A DNA stretch of 63,823 bases from Pyxidicoccus trucidator (GTDB lineage Bacteria; Myxococcota; Myxococcia; Myxococcales; Myxococcaceae), in assembly GCF_010894435.1 (NCBI RefSeq), contig NZ_JAAIXZ010000036.1:1-63823 (forward strand), given 5' to 3'. Shown here in pieces: positions 1-10,076 of this stretch (positions are counted from its first letter, which is position 1; each line of letters starts with the position of its first letter). Made by a program: the position numbers and the translations under genes. The notes beneath the pieces were generated by a model. The model had not been told where the DNA came from, ran no database searches, and saw nothing but the letters and a program-made list of their open reading frames with translations.

Positions 1-110
1 GCTGATTCATATCGGTGCTGCCGGCTGCGCTTCTCAGCGCGACCTGGCTGGCACCGTCAAAGAATTGACTGCGGTTTCCGCAATCTGTCTTCTACTTGGG
101 CTTGCTATTT

Positions 111-122
111 GGTTTTCAAAGA
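111..122 (-). promoter_or_regulatory. boxA-like antitermination motif in a probable 16S rRNA leader
   Basis: The minus strand reads TCTTTGAAAACC followed by AAATAGCAAG. This resembles the boxA/leader sequence that precedes many bacterial 16S genes. It lies about 195 nt downstream of the -10 of P1 and points off the left end of the window. The 16S gene itself is not in the window, so the assignment rests on this motif and the promoter array. Confidence 0.6.
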
Positions 123-316
123 CCGAGTCGCTTGAATTGCTTGCGACTTTTTGTTACCGTTGCTGCGTTTGCTGCCTGCCGTTTTCAACCGGCGGGGCTG
201 CATTTTCTATTCGAGTTCGCGTCCGCTTGCAACTTCTGCTTTCGCTTTCTCGTGGCGTCCTCGAAGTCCTCAGCGCCGCCCAGTGGCTTCCGCTGTTTTC
301 TTTCGAGGGGGCGCGG

Positions 317-346
317 CTTCTACCGCTTGGCCGCCTTCCCTGTCAA
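317..346 (-). promoter_or_regulatory. rRNA-type promoter P1 (closest to the off-edge operon)
   Basis: Read on the minus strand this is TTGACA, an 18-nt spacer, then TAGAAG, followed by a GC-only discriminator. It is the most downstream of five similar units firing towards position 1. It has the only consensus -35 of the set, and its spacer is 2 nt longer than in the others. Confidence 0.75.
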
Positions 347-421
347 CCGTCGCTTCGTTGACTCTCCCTCCGAGTTCCTCGCCCTGTTTCTTCCCGGGCT
401 TTTTCTTCGTCGGGGGCGCGG

Positions 422-449
422 CTTCTACCACCGCCGCGCTGTGAGTCAA
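422..449 (-). promoter_or_regulatory. rRNA-type promoter P2
   Basis: Minus-strand TTGACT, 16-nt spacer, TAGAAG, then GCCGCGCCCC. It lies 105 bp upstream of P1. The spacer sequence is nearly identical to those of P4 and P5. Confidence 0.75.
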
Positions 450-544
450 CCTGCTTCGTCGACCGCCGTATTCTGTTTGTCGGGGCTGCACCACGTCCGA
501 AGTCCCTTCCGCGCCAGTGCGCGGGCTTCGTCGTGGGGGCGCGG

Positions 545-572
545 CTTCTATCACCACCGCGTTTCGAGTCAA
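545..572 (-). promoter_or_regulatory. rRNA-type promoter P3
   Basis: Minus-strand TTGACT, 16-nt spacer, TAGAAG with the same GC-rich discriminator. It lies 123 bp upstream of P2. On the upstream side of the -35 there is a conserved AAAGAGTC, also seen at P4. Confidence 0.75.
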
Positions 573-663
573 CCGCTTCGGCCGACTCTTTTCTTCCGTC
601 CTGCGCTCTACGGATCCATCTGGCTGCTGCTGCCCGCCAGCGGGTCCGTCGAGTGGGGCGCGG

Positions 664-691
664 CTTCTACCACCGCCGCGTTGTGAGTCAA
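664..691 (-). promoter_or_regulatory. rRNA-type promoter P4
   Basis: Minus-strand TTGACT, 16-nt spacer, TAGAAG. It is identical to P5 over the whole core and lies 119 bp upstream of P3. Confidence 0.75.
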
Positions 692-782
692 CCGCCTCCT
701 GCTGACTCTTTCTTCCCGCTCTTTTTCGGGAGCTGACTGGCCACGGCTTCCGGCCAGCTGCTCCTTCGGAGAAGGGGCGCGG

Positions 783-810
783 CTTCTACCACCGCCGCGT
801 TGTGAGTCAA
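783..810 (-). promoter_or_regulatory. rRNA-type promoter P5 (most distal)
   Basis: Minus-strand TTGACT, 16-nt spacer, TAGAAG. It lies 119 bp upstream of P4. Upstream of it there is only spacer until the divergent lipoprotein gene at 1006. Confidence 0.75.
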
Positions 811-1005
811 CCGCTTCCGCGGACTCATTTGTTCCGCCCCTCCGTCATCGCCCCTGCCCGTGACTGCGTCCGGGTTGAGTCCCCTGGGCTGCTTCCTCGC
901 CGGGCCTGAAGGAACAGAGCGCTCGCCCGCCTTCTGGCAGGTCCGCTTTCGGGCTACAGAGCTGGATTCCGGTGAAACGCTGCATTCTGCTCAGGAGACA
1001 CGCTC

Positions 1006-2298
1006 GTGAATGATTTCCACATGAGGGCTCGGGTTCTTGGCGTCGTGATGTGGGTCGCGGGAGTCGGGCTCGCGGGGTGTGGCTCTGCCCCGGAGCAGGA
1101 GCTCGAGGATACTTCCGGCACCTCGCAACAGGCTCTCACGGAGGGCGCGCCGCTGACCGCGCACGATGCGAGCTGCCTTCGCCTGCAGGACCAGAACACC
1201 TGGAGCAGCGCCGCCTCCTACATGACGCCAGTGGGGCCCGCGGTCGGAATGCCAGGCGTGCTCGGCGACCTCAACCGCGTGGGCCCCGTCCTCGGAGGCA
1301 CCAACCACCCACCCGCCGTGGGCTACAAGGGAGGCTTCCGCTGGAACGATGGCGACATGGCCACCACGGACTGGGTGCCCCAGGCGCTCACCGCCGGCGT
1401 GTCCGGTGCCACCAATGTGGCCATCGTCTCCTGGCACTACGCGGCGACCAGCCCGGACAAGGGCGTGCGCATCTCCGTGGCGGACATCTCGGACATGTCC
1501 CTGAGTGCGGTGAACTACCGCCACGTCCTCCTGGTTCGGCCCACCAGCTCCGGCAACTTCACCGCCGTGCCCGTGCATGGCGGGGGGCTGGCCTGGTACG
1601 GCAACTACCTCTATCTGGCCGACACCTCCCAGGGGTTCCGTGTGTTCGACCTCACGCAGATTCGCGAGGTGGACGCCAGCGCGACCTGTGAGACGCGGAT
1701 TGGCAAGGTCAACTCGGTGTGGTGCGCCTATGGCTACAAGTACGTGCTGCCGCAGGTGAGCGCGTACGTGGTGCCGTCGACCCTCACCAGCCCCTGCCGT
1801 CCCAAGTTCTCCTTCCTGGGCAAGGACACGCGCGGCACCACGGACGTGGTGCTCTCCGGGGAGTACTGCAACAGCAGCGATGCGCAGTGCCCATATGACG
1901 ACTCCACTCCGGGGCTCGGCGGGCGGCTCTACCGCTGGCCGGTGGATGCCACCACGAACCGACTCAAGACGGTGAATGGCGCTGCGGCACCCGAGCGGGC
2001 GTACATCATGAACGAGCCCAATGTGCAGGGCGTGGCGCCCATCATGACCACGACCGCGACTACGTCGTACTGGCTGAGCTCCACCCGCTACAGCGGCGCA
2101 CTCTTCAAGGTGTCCACGGGCGCGTCGCGCACCGCGTACCTGTCGGGAGACAGCAGGTGGGCCCGGATGCCCGAGGGCATGCACGCCACCGGCAGCGGCA
2201 CCAACCTGTGGACGGTGACCGAGGGCTACCAGGGCTCCACCAGCCCGTCACTCGGCGGGCGCGTGGTCTTCTATGTGGACCAGGCTGCCGTGGACTGA
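1006..2298 (+). CDS. Secreted lipoprotein, beta-propeller-like, function unknown
   Basis: 430 residues from a GTG start, chosen because AGGAG sits 9 nt upstream. A second possible start is the internal Met at residue 6. The N-terminus is a lipoprotein signal with lipobox LAGC near residue 25, followed by a 'TSQQALTEG' segment of a kind common after the lipobox in myxobacterial lipoproteins. The rest is rich in short Gly/Trp/Tyr beta-strand repeats (for example 'GGGLAWYGNYLYLADTSQG'), suggesting a beta-propeller. It is probably an outer-membrane or periplasmic lipoprotein. No catalytic motif is seen. It is convergent with sthA downstream. Confidence 0.8.
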   Translation: MNDFHMRARVLGVVMWVAGVGLAGCGSAPEQELEDTSGTSQQALTEGAPLTAHDASCLRLQDQNTWSSAASYMTPVGPAVGMPGVLGDLNRVGPVLGGTNHPPAVGYKGGFRWNDGDMATTDWVPQALTAGVSGATNVAIVSWHYAATSPDKGVRISVADISDMSLSAVNYRHVLLVRPTSSGNFTAVPVHGGGLAWYGNYLYLADTSQGFRVFDLTQIREVDASATCETRIGKVNSVWCAYGYKYVLPQVSAYVVPSTLTSPCRPKFSFLGKDTRGTTDVVLSGEYCNSSDAQCPYDDSTPGLGGRLYRWPVDATTNRLKTVNGAAAPERAYIMNEPNVQGVAPIMTTTATTSYWLSSTRYSGALFKVSTGASRTAYLSGDSRWARMPEGMHATGSGTNLWTVTEGYQGSTSPSLGGRVVFYVDQAAVD

Positions 2299-2334
2299 AG
2301 GTCCGAGCCCCCACCTCCGTGATTCACGTCCCCC

Positions 2335-2360
2335 CGCGGGTGTGAGCGCACACGCCCGCG
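2335..2360. terminator. Hairpin between convergent genes
   Basis: An imperfect inverted repeat (CGCGGGTGTG / CACACGCCCGCG, one bulge) with an AGCG loop lies between the lipoprotein gene and sthA. It could terminate both. There is no T-tract. Confidence 0.4.
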
Positions 2361-2394
2361 CGGGAACCGGACATGGACGTCGTCCGCCCCCGCG

Positions 2395-3792
<1,398 letters not shown>

Positions 3793-3922
3793 GCCCGGAG
3801 CCTTACCACGTGGCCTCGTGCTGCTCCACGCATCACGTTCACCTCGCGACAGGAGTTTGAAGCTCGCGGGCGTTGCGGGATCGGAGTTCTCGCTGTTCCG
3901 GAGCGTGTGCCATGCTCTCGCC

Positions 3923-6097
3923 ATGGCGGACACGCCCAGGCCGAACGAGAACGAGGCTGATTCCGTGGTGGTGGACCGTCGCCGGTTCCTCACGTGGGTG
4001 GTGGCCTCGCCGGCGCTGGTGGTCGCGGCGCGGCTGGGGCTCGACATCCCACGGGCGGACGCCGCTCGAGCCGAGGTACCCGAGGCTGCGGCCGACGAGA
4101 CCGCGCTCAACCTCTACATCGCCATCCAGACCGATGGACGCATCCACGCCACCCTGCCCCGTACCGAGATGGGCCAGGGCATCACCACGAGTGTGGCCAT
4201 GCTCGTGGCCGAGGAGCTGGATGCCAGCCTCGGCTCGGTGGAGGTGCACACCGCCGACGCGGACTCGCGCTGGGTCATCCAGCTCACCGGCCTGTCCTCG
4301 ACGATGCGCTACCTCTCGGGCCCCATCCGCGCCGCGGCCGCGACGGCCCGCGCCCGGCTGGTCACCGCGGCGGCGAACCGCTGGCACGCGCTCGCGCACA
4401 CCCTCACCACCGCGAATGGAGAGGTGATTGCTCCCGATGGCCGCCGCGCGGGGTACGGCGAGCTGGCCGAGGACGCCGCGGCCGTGCTGCTGCTACTCGT
4501 CTCTCCGCTACCGAAGAACCCGAGTGAGTACACGGTGGTCGGCCAGCCCACGGGCCGCATCGATGCCCACGACATCGTCACCGGGGCGGCGCACTACACC
4601 CTCGACCTGGACATCCCCAACGCCGTGCCCGTGGTCGTCGCCCGCCCGCCCACGCTGCGAGGCACGGTGCGGGACTTCGACGCTTCGGCCGCGCTGGCGA
4701 TGCCGGGTGTCCTGGGCGTGGCACGCCTGCCGTCGGGAGTGGCGGTCGCCGCGGGGAACTACGCACAGGCCTTCGCTGCGCGAGACGCCTTGCAGATCTC
4801 CTGGGCTCCCGGCCCCGCGAGCCACCTGTCCGACGCGGACATCCGCGCGCGCCTGCGGGATGCCATCGGCGCGCGCCCCTTCCCGCCGCTCTTCACGGCG
4901 CGCACCCTGGAAGGGCGCTTCGACTTCCCCTACCTCGCCCACGCGCCCATGGAGACGCAGAGCTGCGTCGCCCAGGTGACGGGTGACAGCGCCGAGCTGT
5001 GGCTGGGCGCGCAGGACCCGAAGTTCGTGCGGCGCGAGGTCGCGGCGGCGCTGGGCTGGGCCCTCACCCCTCAGCGCGTCACCGTGCATACGGCTCGGGC
5101 CGGTGGCGGCTTCGGTCGGCGGTTCTTCGCCGAGGCCGCCGTGGAGGCCGCGCTCACCTCGCGCGCGCTCGGACGGCCGGTGAAGCTGATGTGGAGCCGC
5201 AACGATGACATGCGACACGGCCGCTACCGGCCCGCCAGCCACCACCGCATCCTCGCGTATGTGGGCGCGAGCGGCTCCATCCTCGGGTGGAACCACCGCG
5301 CCGCCATTCCCACCGTGGAGTTCCCCCATGGGTTCGGGGACGCCATCACCGCCCTGGCCGGCACTGTCCTTCCCGAGGTGACCAGCAAGCTCTTCTTCGA
5401 GCTCACGCAGCACGTGCCCTATCGCTTCGGACTGGTGGGCCAGGAGCTTCGCGAGGTCTCCCTCCCCATCCCCACGGCGTCGTTCCGCTCCGTCTTCACC
5501 AGCCAGGTGGGCGTGGCCAACGAGGTCTTCATCGACCAGCTCGCCCGCGAGCTCGGGCGAGACCCGGTGGAGCTGCGCCGCTCCCAGCTCACGTCGAACC
5601 GGCTCAAGGCCGTGCTGGCGAAGGTCGCGCTCGAAGGCGCCTGGGGCCGGACGCTGCCGCCCGGAGTCGCTCAAGGCGTTGCCGTCCTCGAAGAGTGGGA
5701 CAGCGCCATCGCCCACCTCGTCGAGGTCGACATCACCGGCGAGGCTCCCCGCGTGCTGCGCGTGGTCATCGCCGCCGATGTGGGCCTACCCATCAACCCG
5801 AAGGGCATCGAGGCCCAGCTCCAGGGCGCGGCCATCGACGCGTTCTCCACCACGCTGAGCGCGGGCATCCATATCGACTCGGGCGCCGTGCGCGAGGGCA
5901 GCTTCGCCGACTACCGGTGGCTCCGCATGCGGCACGCGCCCTCGGAAATCACGGTGCACCTCGTCCGCTCGGACGACCGCGTCGGTGGCGTGGGGGAGCT
6001 CGGCTACCCCAGCGCCGCCGCAGCACTGACGAATGCCATCGCCCGGGCGACCGGCACCATGCCCACCCGCTTTCCGCTGCTCGATGCAGGAGCCTGA
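3923..6097 (+). CDS. iorB: Molybdenum hydroxylase large subunit (isoquinoline 1-oxidoreductase beta / aldehyde dehydrogenase type)
   Basis: 724 residues, the normal size for IorB-type single-chain molybdopterin subunits. Residues 15-40 form a twin-arginine signal (RRRFLTW followed by a hydrophobic stretch), so the folded holoenzyme is probably exported by Tat. Residues 50-330 and 330-724 are the two molybdopterin-binding halves. GGGFGRRF lies near residue 395 and GVGELGYPSAAAALTNAI at the C-terminus contains the active-site Glu region. The 2Fe-2S partner follows 2 nt after the stop. The family oxidises N-heterocycles or aldehydes with water as oxygen donor; the substrate here is unknown. The start was placed just ahead of the Tat signal. 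Confidence 0.88.
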   Translation: MADTPRPNENEADSVVVDRRRFLTWVVASPALVVAARLGLDIPRADAARAEVPEAAADETALNLYIAIQTDGRIHATLPRTEMGQGITTSVAMLVAEELDASLGSVEVHTADADSRWVIQLTGLSSTMRYLSGPIRAAAATARARLVTAAANRWHALAHTLTTANGEVIAPDGRRAGYGELAEDAAAVLLLLVSPLPKNPSEYTVVGQPTGRIDAHDIVTGAAHYTLDLDIPNAVPVVVARPPTLRGTVRDFDASAALAMPGVLGVARLPSGVAVAAGNYAQAFAARDALQISWAPGPASHLSDADIRARLRDAIGARPFPPLFTARTLEGRFDFPYLAHAPMETQSCVAQVTGDSAELWLGAQDPKFVRREVAAALGWALTPQRVTVHTARAGGGFGRRFFAEAAVEAALTSRALGRPVKLMWSRNDDMRHGRYRPASHHRILAYVGASGSILGWNHRAAIPTVEFPHGFGDAITALAGTVLPEVTSKLFFELTQHVPYRFGLVGQELREVSLPIPTASFRSVFTSQVGVANEVFIDQLARELGRDPVELRRSQLTSNRLKAVLAKVALEGAWGRTLPPGVAQGVAVLEEWDSAIAHLVEVDITGEAPRVLRVVIAADVGLPINPKGIEAQLQGAAIDAFSTTLSAGIHIDSGAVREGSFADYRWLRMRHAPSEITVHLVRSDDRVGGVGELGYPSAAAALTNAIARATGTMPTRFPLLDAGA

Positions 6098-6099
6098 CC

Positions 6100-6591
6100 A
6101 TGCCGGCCTACCAGTTCATCCTCAATGGCCAGACGGTGTCGGTGGAAGCGCCCGCGGACCTTCCGCTGCTCTGGGCGCTGAGAGACCTGCTGGGCGTGAC
6201 AGGCCCGAAGTACGGCTGCGGCGTGGGCGTGTGCGGCGCCTGCACCAGCCACCTGGATGGCGAGGCCTTCCGCCCCTGCATCCAGCCCGTCAGCGGCGTG
6301 GCGGGCACCCAGGTCACCACGATTGAGGGCCTGGGCGGTCCGGGGCTCCATCCCGTGCAGCAGGCGTGGATTGCCGAAGACGTCGCGCAGTGCGGCTTCT
6401 GCCAGCCCGGGCAGATCATGGCCGCCGTCTCACTCCTCCGGAAGAACCTCGACCCGACCGATGCCGACATCGACGCGGCCATGAGCGACAACGTCTGCCG
6501 GTGCGGCACCTACGTGCGCATCCGGGCCGCCATCAAACGGGCAGCCCGTGTGCTCCGGGAAAAAGCCGAGGGTGGTACGGACACTCGCTGA
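6100..6591 (+). CDS. iorA: 2Fe-2S subunit of molybdenum hydroxylase
   Basis: 163 residues. The N-terminal plant-type ferredoxin domain has C40, C45, C48 and C60, and the C-terminal helical [2Fe-2S] domain has C98, C101, C133 and C135. All eight ligands are present. It carries electrons from the molybdenum centre in the preceding subunit to an external acceptor. The start is 2 nt past the stop of the large subunit, so the two are translationally coupled. The gene order (large then small) is the reverse of the more usual small-large order. It has no export signal of its own and would travel with the Tat-tagged large subunit. No cytochrome or XdhC-like assembly gene follows. Confidence 0.92.
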   Translation: MPAYQFILNGQTVSVEAPADLPLLWALRDLLGVTGPKYGCGVGVCGACTSHLDGEAFRPCIQPVSGVAGTQVTTIEGLGGPGLHPVQQAWIAEDVAQCGFCQPGQIMAAVSLLRKNLDPTDADIDAAMSDNVCRCGTYVRIRAAIKRAARVLREKAEGGTDTR

Positions 6592-6706
6592 GCGAGCCGC
6601 CGCGTTGACGCCGTGTGGAACGTCGGAGGCTACCTGCTTGGCGGTGGCGGCTCTCGCCCGCACCCGTTAGAAGGGCCCGGCCCGTCTCCGGCGCCGACCC
6701 GACAGC

Positions 6707-8176
6707 ATGCGAAAGACCCACCGTCCCCTGACCACCCTGGCCCTCGCCCTGAGCCTCTTCATGGCGGCGCTGGAGGTCACCGTCGTCTCCACCGCCATGC
6801 CCACCGTGGTCGGCGAGCTGGGAGGCATCCAGAACTACGCGTGGGTCTTCACCGCGTACATGCTGTCCTCCACCATCACCGTGCCCATCTACGGGAAGCT
6901 GTCGGACCTGTACGGCCGCAAGCCCATCCTCCTCTTCGGCACCGGCCTGTTCCTCGTCGGCTCCATCGCCAGCGGACTCTCCACGTCGATGAACATGCTC
7001 ATCGCCTTCCGGACCCTGCAGGGGCTGGGGGCGGGAGCGATGCAGCCCGTCTCGCTCACCATCATCGGAGACATCTACACCCTCGAGGAGCGCGCGAAGG
7101 TGCAGGGCGCCTTCAGCGCCGTGTGGGGCGTCGCCGGGCTGGTGGGTCCGCTCACCGGCGGCCTCATCGTGAAGTACCTCTCCTGGCACTGGGTCTTCTT
7201 CATCAACGTGCCGGTGGGCGTGGCCACCTCGCTCCTGCTGATGACCTTCTTCCATGAGCAGGTGAAGCACCGGCCGCAGCAGCTCGACTACGCGGGCGCG
7301 GCGCTGCTCTCCGGCGGCGTGGTGGCGCTGCTCTTCGGCGTCCAGGGCATCGGGCAGAACCTGTGGGCGCTGCCCCTGGCGGCCGTCCTGCTCTTCGCGT
7401 TCGTCCTGGTGGAGCGCAAGGCGTCCGAGCCGCTCATCCCGATGTCCCTCTTCAAGCAGCCCGCCATCGCCATCTCCTCCGTGGCCGGCGCGCTCTTCTC
7501 CGCGGCGATGTTCGGAGCCACCACCTACGTGCCGCTCTACGTCCAGGGCGTGCTCGGGGGCTCGCCCACGCTGGCGGGCGGGATGATCACCCCGATGATT
7601 GTCGCCTGGCCGGTCGCCAGCGTGTTCGCGGGGCGCCTGCTGCTCAAGATGGGCTTCCGTCCACTCATCGTGGGGGGACTCGGGCTGACGGTGGTGGGCA
7701 CCAGCTTGATGGCGCTGTTGCTCAAGCCGGACTCCCCCGTCCTCCTCCTGCAGCTCGCCATGGGCCTGTTCGGCGTGGGGCTGGGCTTCGCGTCCACCGC
7801 CCTGCTCATCGCGGTCCAGACCAGCGTGGGCTGGGAGCTGCGCGGCGTGGCCACCGCCAGCAACATGTTCTTCCGCACCATCGGCGGCGTGCTCGGCGTG
7901 GGGCTGATGGGCGGCGTCATGGTGTCCCAGCTCCTCAAGGACCCGAGCATCCCGGTCTCCGCCGCCAACGCGCTGCTCGGTCCCGCGCATGGCGAGGGGG
8001 TGCCCGCGGAGATGCTCAAGACGCTCAGCCACGCGCTCGGAACGGGACTCACCATCAACTTCTGGCTCATCTGCGCCTTCTCCGTGGCGGCCTTTGCCGC
8101 GGGGCTGTTCTTCCCCAAGGTGTCACGGAGCACGGGGACTCCCGTCGCAGCCGCGGACGTGGCGGCGCCTCACTGA
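6707..8176 (+). CDS. MFS drug exporter, DHA2 (EmrB/QacA) family, 14 TM
   Basis: 489 residues with about 14 predicted membrane helices, the size of the DHA2 group. The family motif A is seen as GKLSDLYGRKP (residues 65-75) and motif C-like GVAGLVGPLTGG near 140-155. The N-terminus has the ALEVTVVSTAMPTV segment in which DHA2 proteins carry a membrane-embedded acidic residue. It probably exports lipophilic toxic compounds by proton antiport in the inner membrane. An AraC-type regulator starts 71 nt downstream on the same strand. Substrate unknown. Confidence 0.9.
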   Translation: MRKTHRPLTTLALALSLFMAALEVTVVSTAMPTVVGELGGIQNYAWVFTAYMLSSTITVPIYGKLSDLYGRKPILLFGTGLFLVGSIASGLSTSMNMLIAFRTLQGLGAGAMQPVSLTIIGDIYTLEERAKVQGAFSAVWGVAGLVGPLTGGLIVKYLSWHWVFFINVPVGVATSLLLMTFFHEQVKHRPQQLDYAGAALLSGGVVALLFGVQGIGQNLWALPLAAVLLFAFVLVERKASEPLIPMSLFKQPAIAISSVAGALFSAAMFGATTYVPLYVQGVLGGSPTLAGGMITPMIVAWPVASVFAGRLLLKMGFRPLIVGGLGLTVVGTSLMALLLKPDSPVLLLQLAMGLFGVGLGFASTALLIAVQTSVGWELRGVATASNMFFRTIGGVLGVGLMGGVMVSQLLKDPSIPVSAANALLGPAHGEGVPAEMLKTLSHALGTGLTINFWLICAFSVAAFAAGLFFPKVSRSTGTPVAAADVAAPH

Positions 8177-8247
8177 GCCTTGAGGAAGCTGCCCACTTCG
8201 GTGAAGACTCCCCGAGGCGTGCCACGCGAGCCCAGGAGCGAGACCGG

Positions 8248-9108
8248 ATGAACGAGGTGAGCCGTGGCAACCCGGGGTCGAAGACGGCGGCCGTCTCCCG
8301 GTTCTGGCGCGATGACCGGCTGCCCTTCATCGAGGCGCGGGAGGTCCACGATGGGCGCAAGGTCTGCTACGCCCGGCATTTCCACGAGACCTTCTCCATC
8401 GGCGTGATTACCGGCGGGCGGAGCACCTATCTGAACCAGGCCGCCCGCATGCCGGTGGGCGCCGGGGCCGTGGTGGTGATGAATCCGGGCGATGTACATG
8501 CCTGCAACCCCATCCATGACCAGCCCTGGTCCTATCGAATGCTGCATGTGGACACGCGTTGGCTGGCCAGCCTCCAGCATGAGCTGGGGCTCAACGAAAA
8601 TCAGGGCTACCACCCCTTTGCCTGCACCCTGACGACCGAGCCCGGGCTCTACGCGGCGTTCAATCGGTTCTACGACGTGCTGACCGCCCCCGGGTCCGAG
8701 TCCCTCCAGAAGCACAGCGCCGCCGTCACCTTCTTCGCGCAGACGCAGCAGTTCCTGAATCCCTCGGCATCACCGCTGCGGCAGGTGAACTTCAGGATCG
8801 AGCGTGCAGCGGACTTCATCAGCGACAACTGCACGCGCCCGCTCAAGCTGGATGACATCTGCCGGGCCGCGGAGCTGTCCGCGTCCTACCTCATCCGTGC
8901 GTTCAAGAAGCGCTTCGGCATGACGCCCCATGCCTACCTGGTCAACCGCCGCGTCCAGTTCGCTCGAGCCCAGCTCAAGCGGGGCCGTCGGATTGCCGAT
9001 GTAGCCCATGAGGCTGGCTTCGCGGACCAGGCCCACCTTCAGCGTGCGTTCAAACAGCTGCTGGCAGCCACACCAGGGCAATACCAGGGCCAGAGCCGAG
9101 CTCGCTAG
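8248..9108 (+). CDS. AraC-family transcriptional regulator
   Basis: 286 residues. An N-terminal cupin-type ligand domain (about 20-160, with the HFHETFSIGVITGG strand) is followed by two helix-turn-helix motifs in residues 185-283, including the AraC signature near 'ADVAHEAGFADQAHLQRAFKQLLAATPGQY'-type sequence. The start has AGGAG about 10 nt upstream. Its stop overlaps the stop of a convergent LysE-type exporter by 4 nt. Regulators of this subtype are commonly paired with LysE/RhtB exporters, so the exporter is the likeliest target; the preceding DHA2 exporter is an alternative. Confidence 0.9.
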   Translation: MNEVSRGNPGSKTAAVSRFWRDDRLPFIEAREVHDGRKVCYARHFHETFSIGVITGGRSTYLNQAARMPVGAGAVVVMNPGDVHACNPIHDQPWSYRMLHVDTRWLASLQHELGLNENQGYHPFACTLTTEPGLYAAFNRFYDVLTAPGSESLQKHSAAVTFFAQTQQFLNPSASPLRQVNFRIERAADFISDNCTRPLKLDDICRAAELSASYLIRAFKKRFGMTPHAYLVNRRVQFARAQLKRGRRIADVAHEAGFADQAHLQRAFKQLLAATPGQYQGQSRAR

Positions 9109-9692
9109 GACAGGAGCAGGTAGATGGCGCAGCCGGCGAGCAGCGCGGCCATGACCCGGTTGAACAGGCGCACCCGCGCGGGGTTCGCCAGATAGGTGCG
9201 CAAGAAGGTCCCCGCGTAGGCCCAGCAAGCCATCGAGCCCAGGCAGACCACGAAGTACACCGCCGCGAACTGCCAGACGCGCAGCGGCTCACTGTTCGCC
9301 GCGAAGGCGCCCATTCCCGCCACAGAGGCCAGCCAGGCCTTGGGGTTGAGCCACTGAAGGGTTGCGCCATGGAGAAAGGTGGGTGCGGCCCCAGCCTTCG
9401 CATTGCCGAGCGCGCCGTCATCCACCGCCAGCCGATAGGCCATGTACAGGATGAACGCGACCCCGCCCGCGCGGATGGCAGCCGTCAGGAACGGCCAGTA
9501 CTCCAGGATCTCGTACAGCCCCAGGCCCAACAGCACCAGCAGCAGCGTGAAGCCCACCGTGGCGCCAATCACGTACCGCATGGCCGCGCGCAAGCCGAAC
9601 TGGGCGCCGGTGCTCAAGGTCACGATGTTCACGGGCCCAGGAGAAATCGATGCGGCCAGGGCAAAGGCCGCCATGGAAAGAAAGATGCTCAT
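9105..9692 (-). CDS. LysE/RhtB-family amino-acid exporter
   Basis: 195 residues with six hydrophobic segments. The N-terminal ISPGPVNIVTLSTGAQFGLRA carries the family's SPGP signature, and NPKAWLASVAGMGAF is the typical central NPK motif. It would export an amino acid or analogue through the inner membrane. AGAGG stands 6 nt before the ATG. Its promoter must lie in the AT-rich spacer to the right. The gene end overlaps the AraC regulator gene by 4 nt, tail to tail. Confidence 0.9.
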   Translation of the reverse strand: MSIFLSMAAFALAASISPGPVNIVTLSTGAQFGLRAAMRYVIGATVGFTLLLVLLGLGLYEILEYWPFLTAAIRAGGVAFILYMAYRLAVDDGALGNAKAGAAPTFLHGATLQWLNPKAWLASVAGMGAFAANSEPLRVWQFAAVYFVVCLGSMACWAYAGTFLRTYLANPARVRLFNRVMAALLAGCAIYLLLS

Positions 9693-9870
9693 AAATGCCT
9701 CTTCGGCTCAGGTGAAGTGTCTGACCGAAGCTAGGCGCCGGCTTCCCGTGCGTATTGAAGGAAAGTGACCTCGTACTCCGAACCCAAACACATACAATAA
9801 AGACATAATTGATACATGTATTTATTTGACTGTGATTGAGGACTCACCTCGCTCAGGACGCCCCCGGGAA

Positions 9871-9901
9871 ATGACTGAGAGTCCGTTCATGTAGGCACGG
9901 C
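9871..9901 (+). repeat. Interspersed repeat copy 1
   Basis: Matches the derived consensus ACTGAnAGnCnGTTCATG followed by TAGGCAnGGC. This copy has GTTCATGTAGGCACGGC at its right end. Confidence 0.65.
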
Positions 9902-9920
9902 ACTCCATATCCCCACGAAA

Positions 9921-9952
9921 CTGCCTGATATTTCGTTCAGGTAGGCATTGCC
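9921..9952 (+). repeat. Interspersed repeat copy 2 (diverged)
   Basis: Diverged copy with CGTTCAGGTAGGCATTGCC. The core GTTC is 50 bp from that of copy 1. Confidence 0.55.
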
Positions 9953-10026
9953 GGTCCGCGACGTCGCGCTGGCCCTGCGGAGTCTCGCCGGAGGTGCTCA
10001 CGGAGGCCGTGGAGAGGGCCTGGAAA

Positions 10027-10057
10027 ATGACTGAAGACCTGTTCATGTAGGCACGGC
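10027..10057 (+). repeat. Interspersed repeat copy 3
   Basis: Close match to copy 1: ATGACTGA at its left end and GTTCATGTAGGCACGGC at its right end. The core is 106 bp from that of copy 2. Confidence 0.65.
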
Positions 10058-10076
10058 ATGTCGCAAAATCAGTGCC

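Noticed and set aside
96..686. 196-residue open frame across the promoter array
   Set aside because: Its sequence is a translation of the tandem promoter repeats, it is low-complexity, and has no ribosome-binding site.
1..1005. tRNA or rRNA gene at the left end
   Set aside because: No complete tRNA or rRNA sequence could be identified; only leader and promoter signals are present.
6533..8032. 499-residue minus-strand frame opposite the MFS exporter
   Set aside because: Antisense artefact of codon bias; His/Glu-rich composition without domain.
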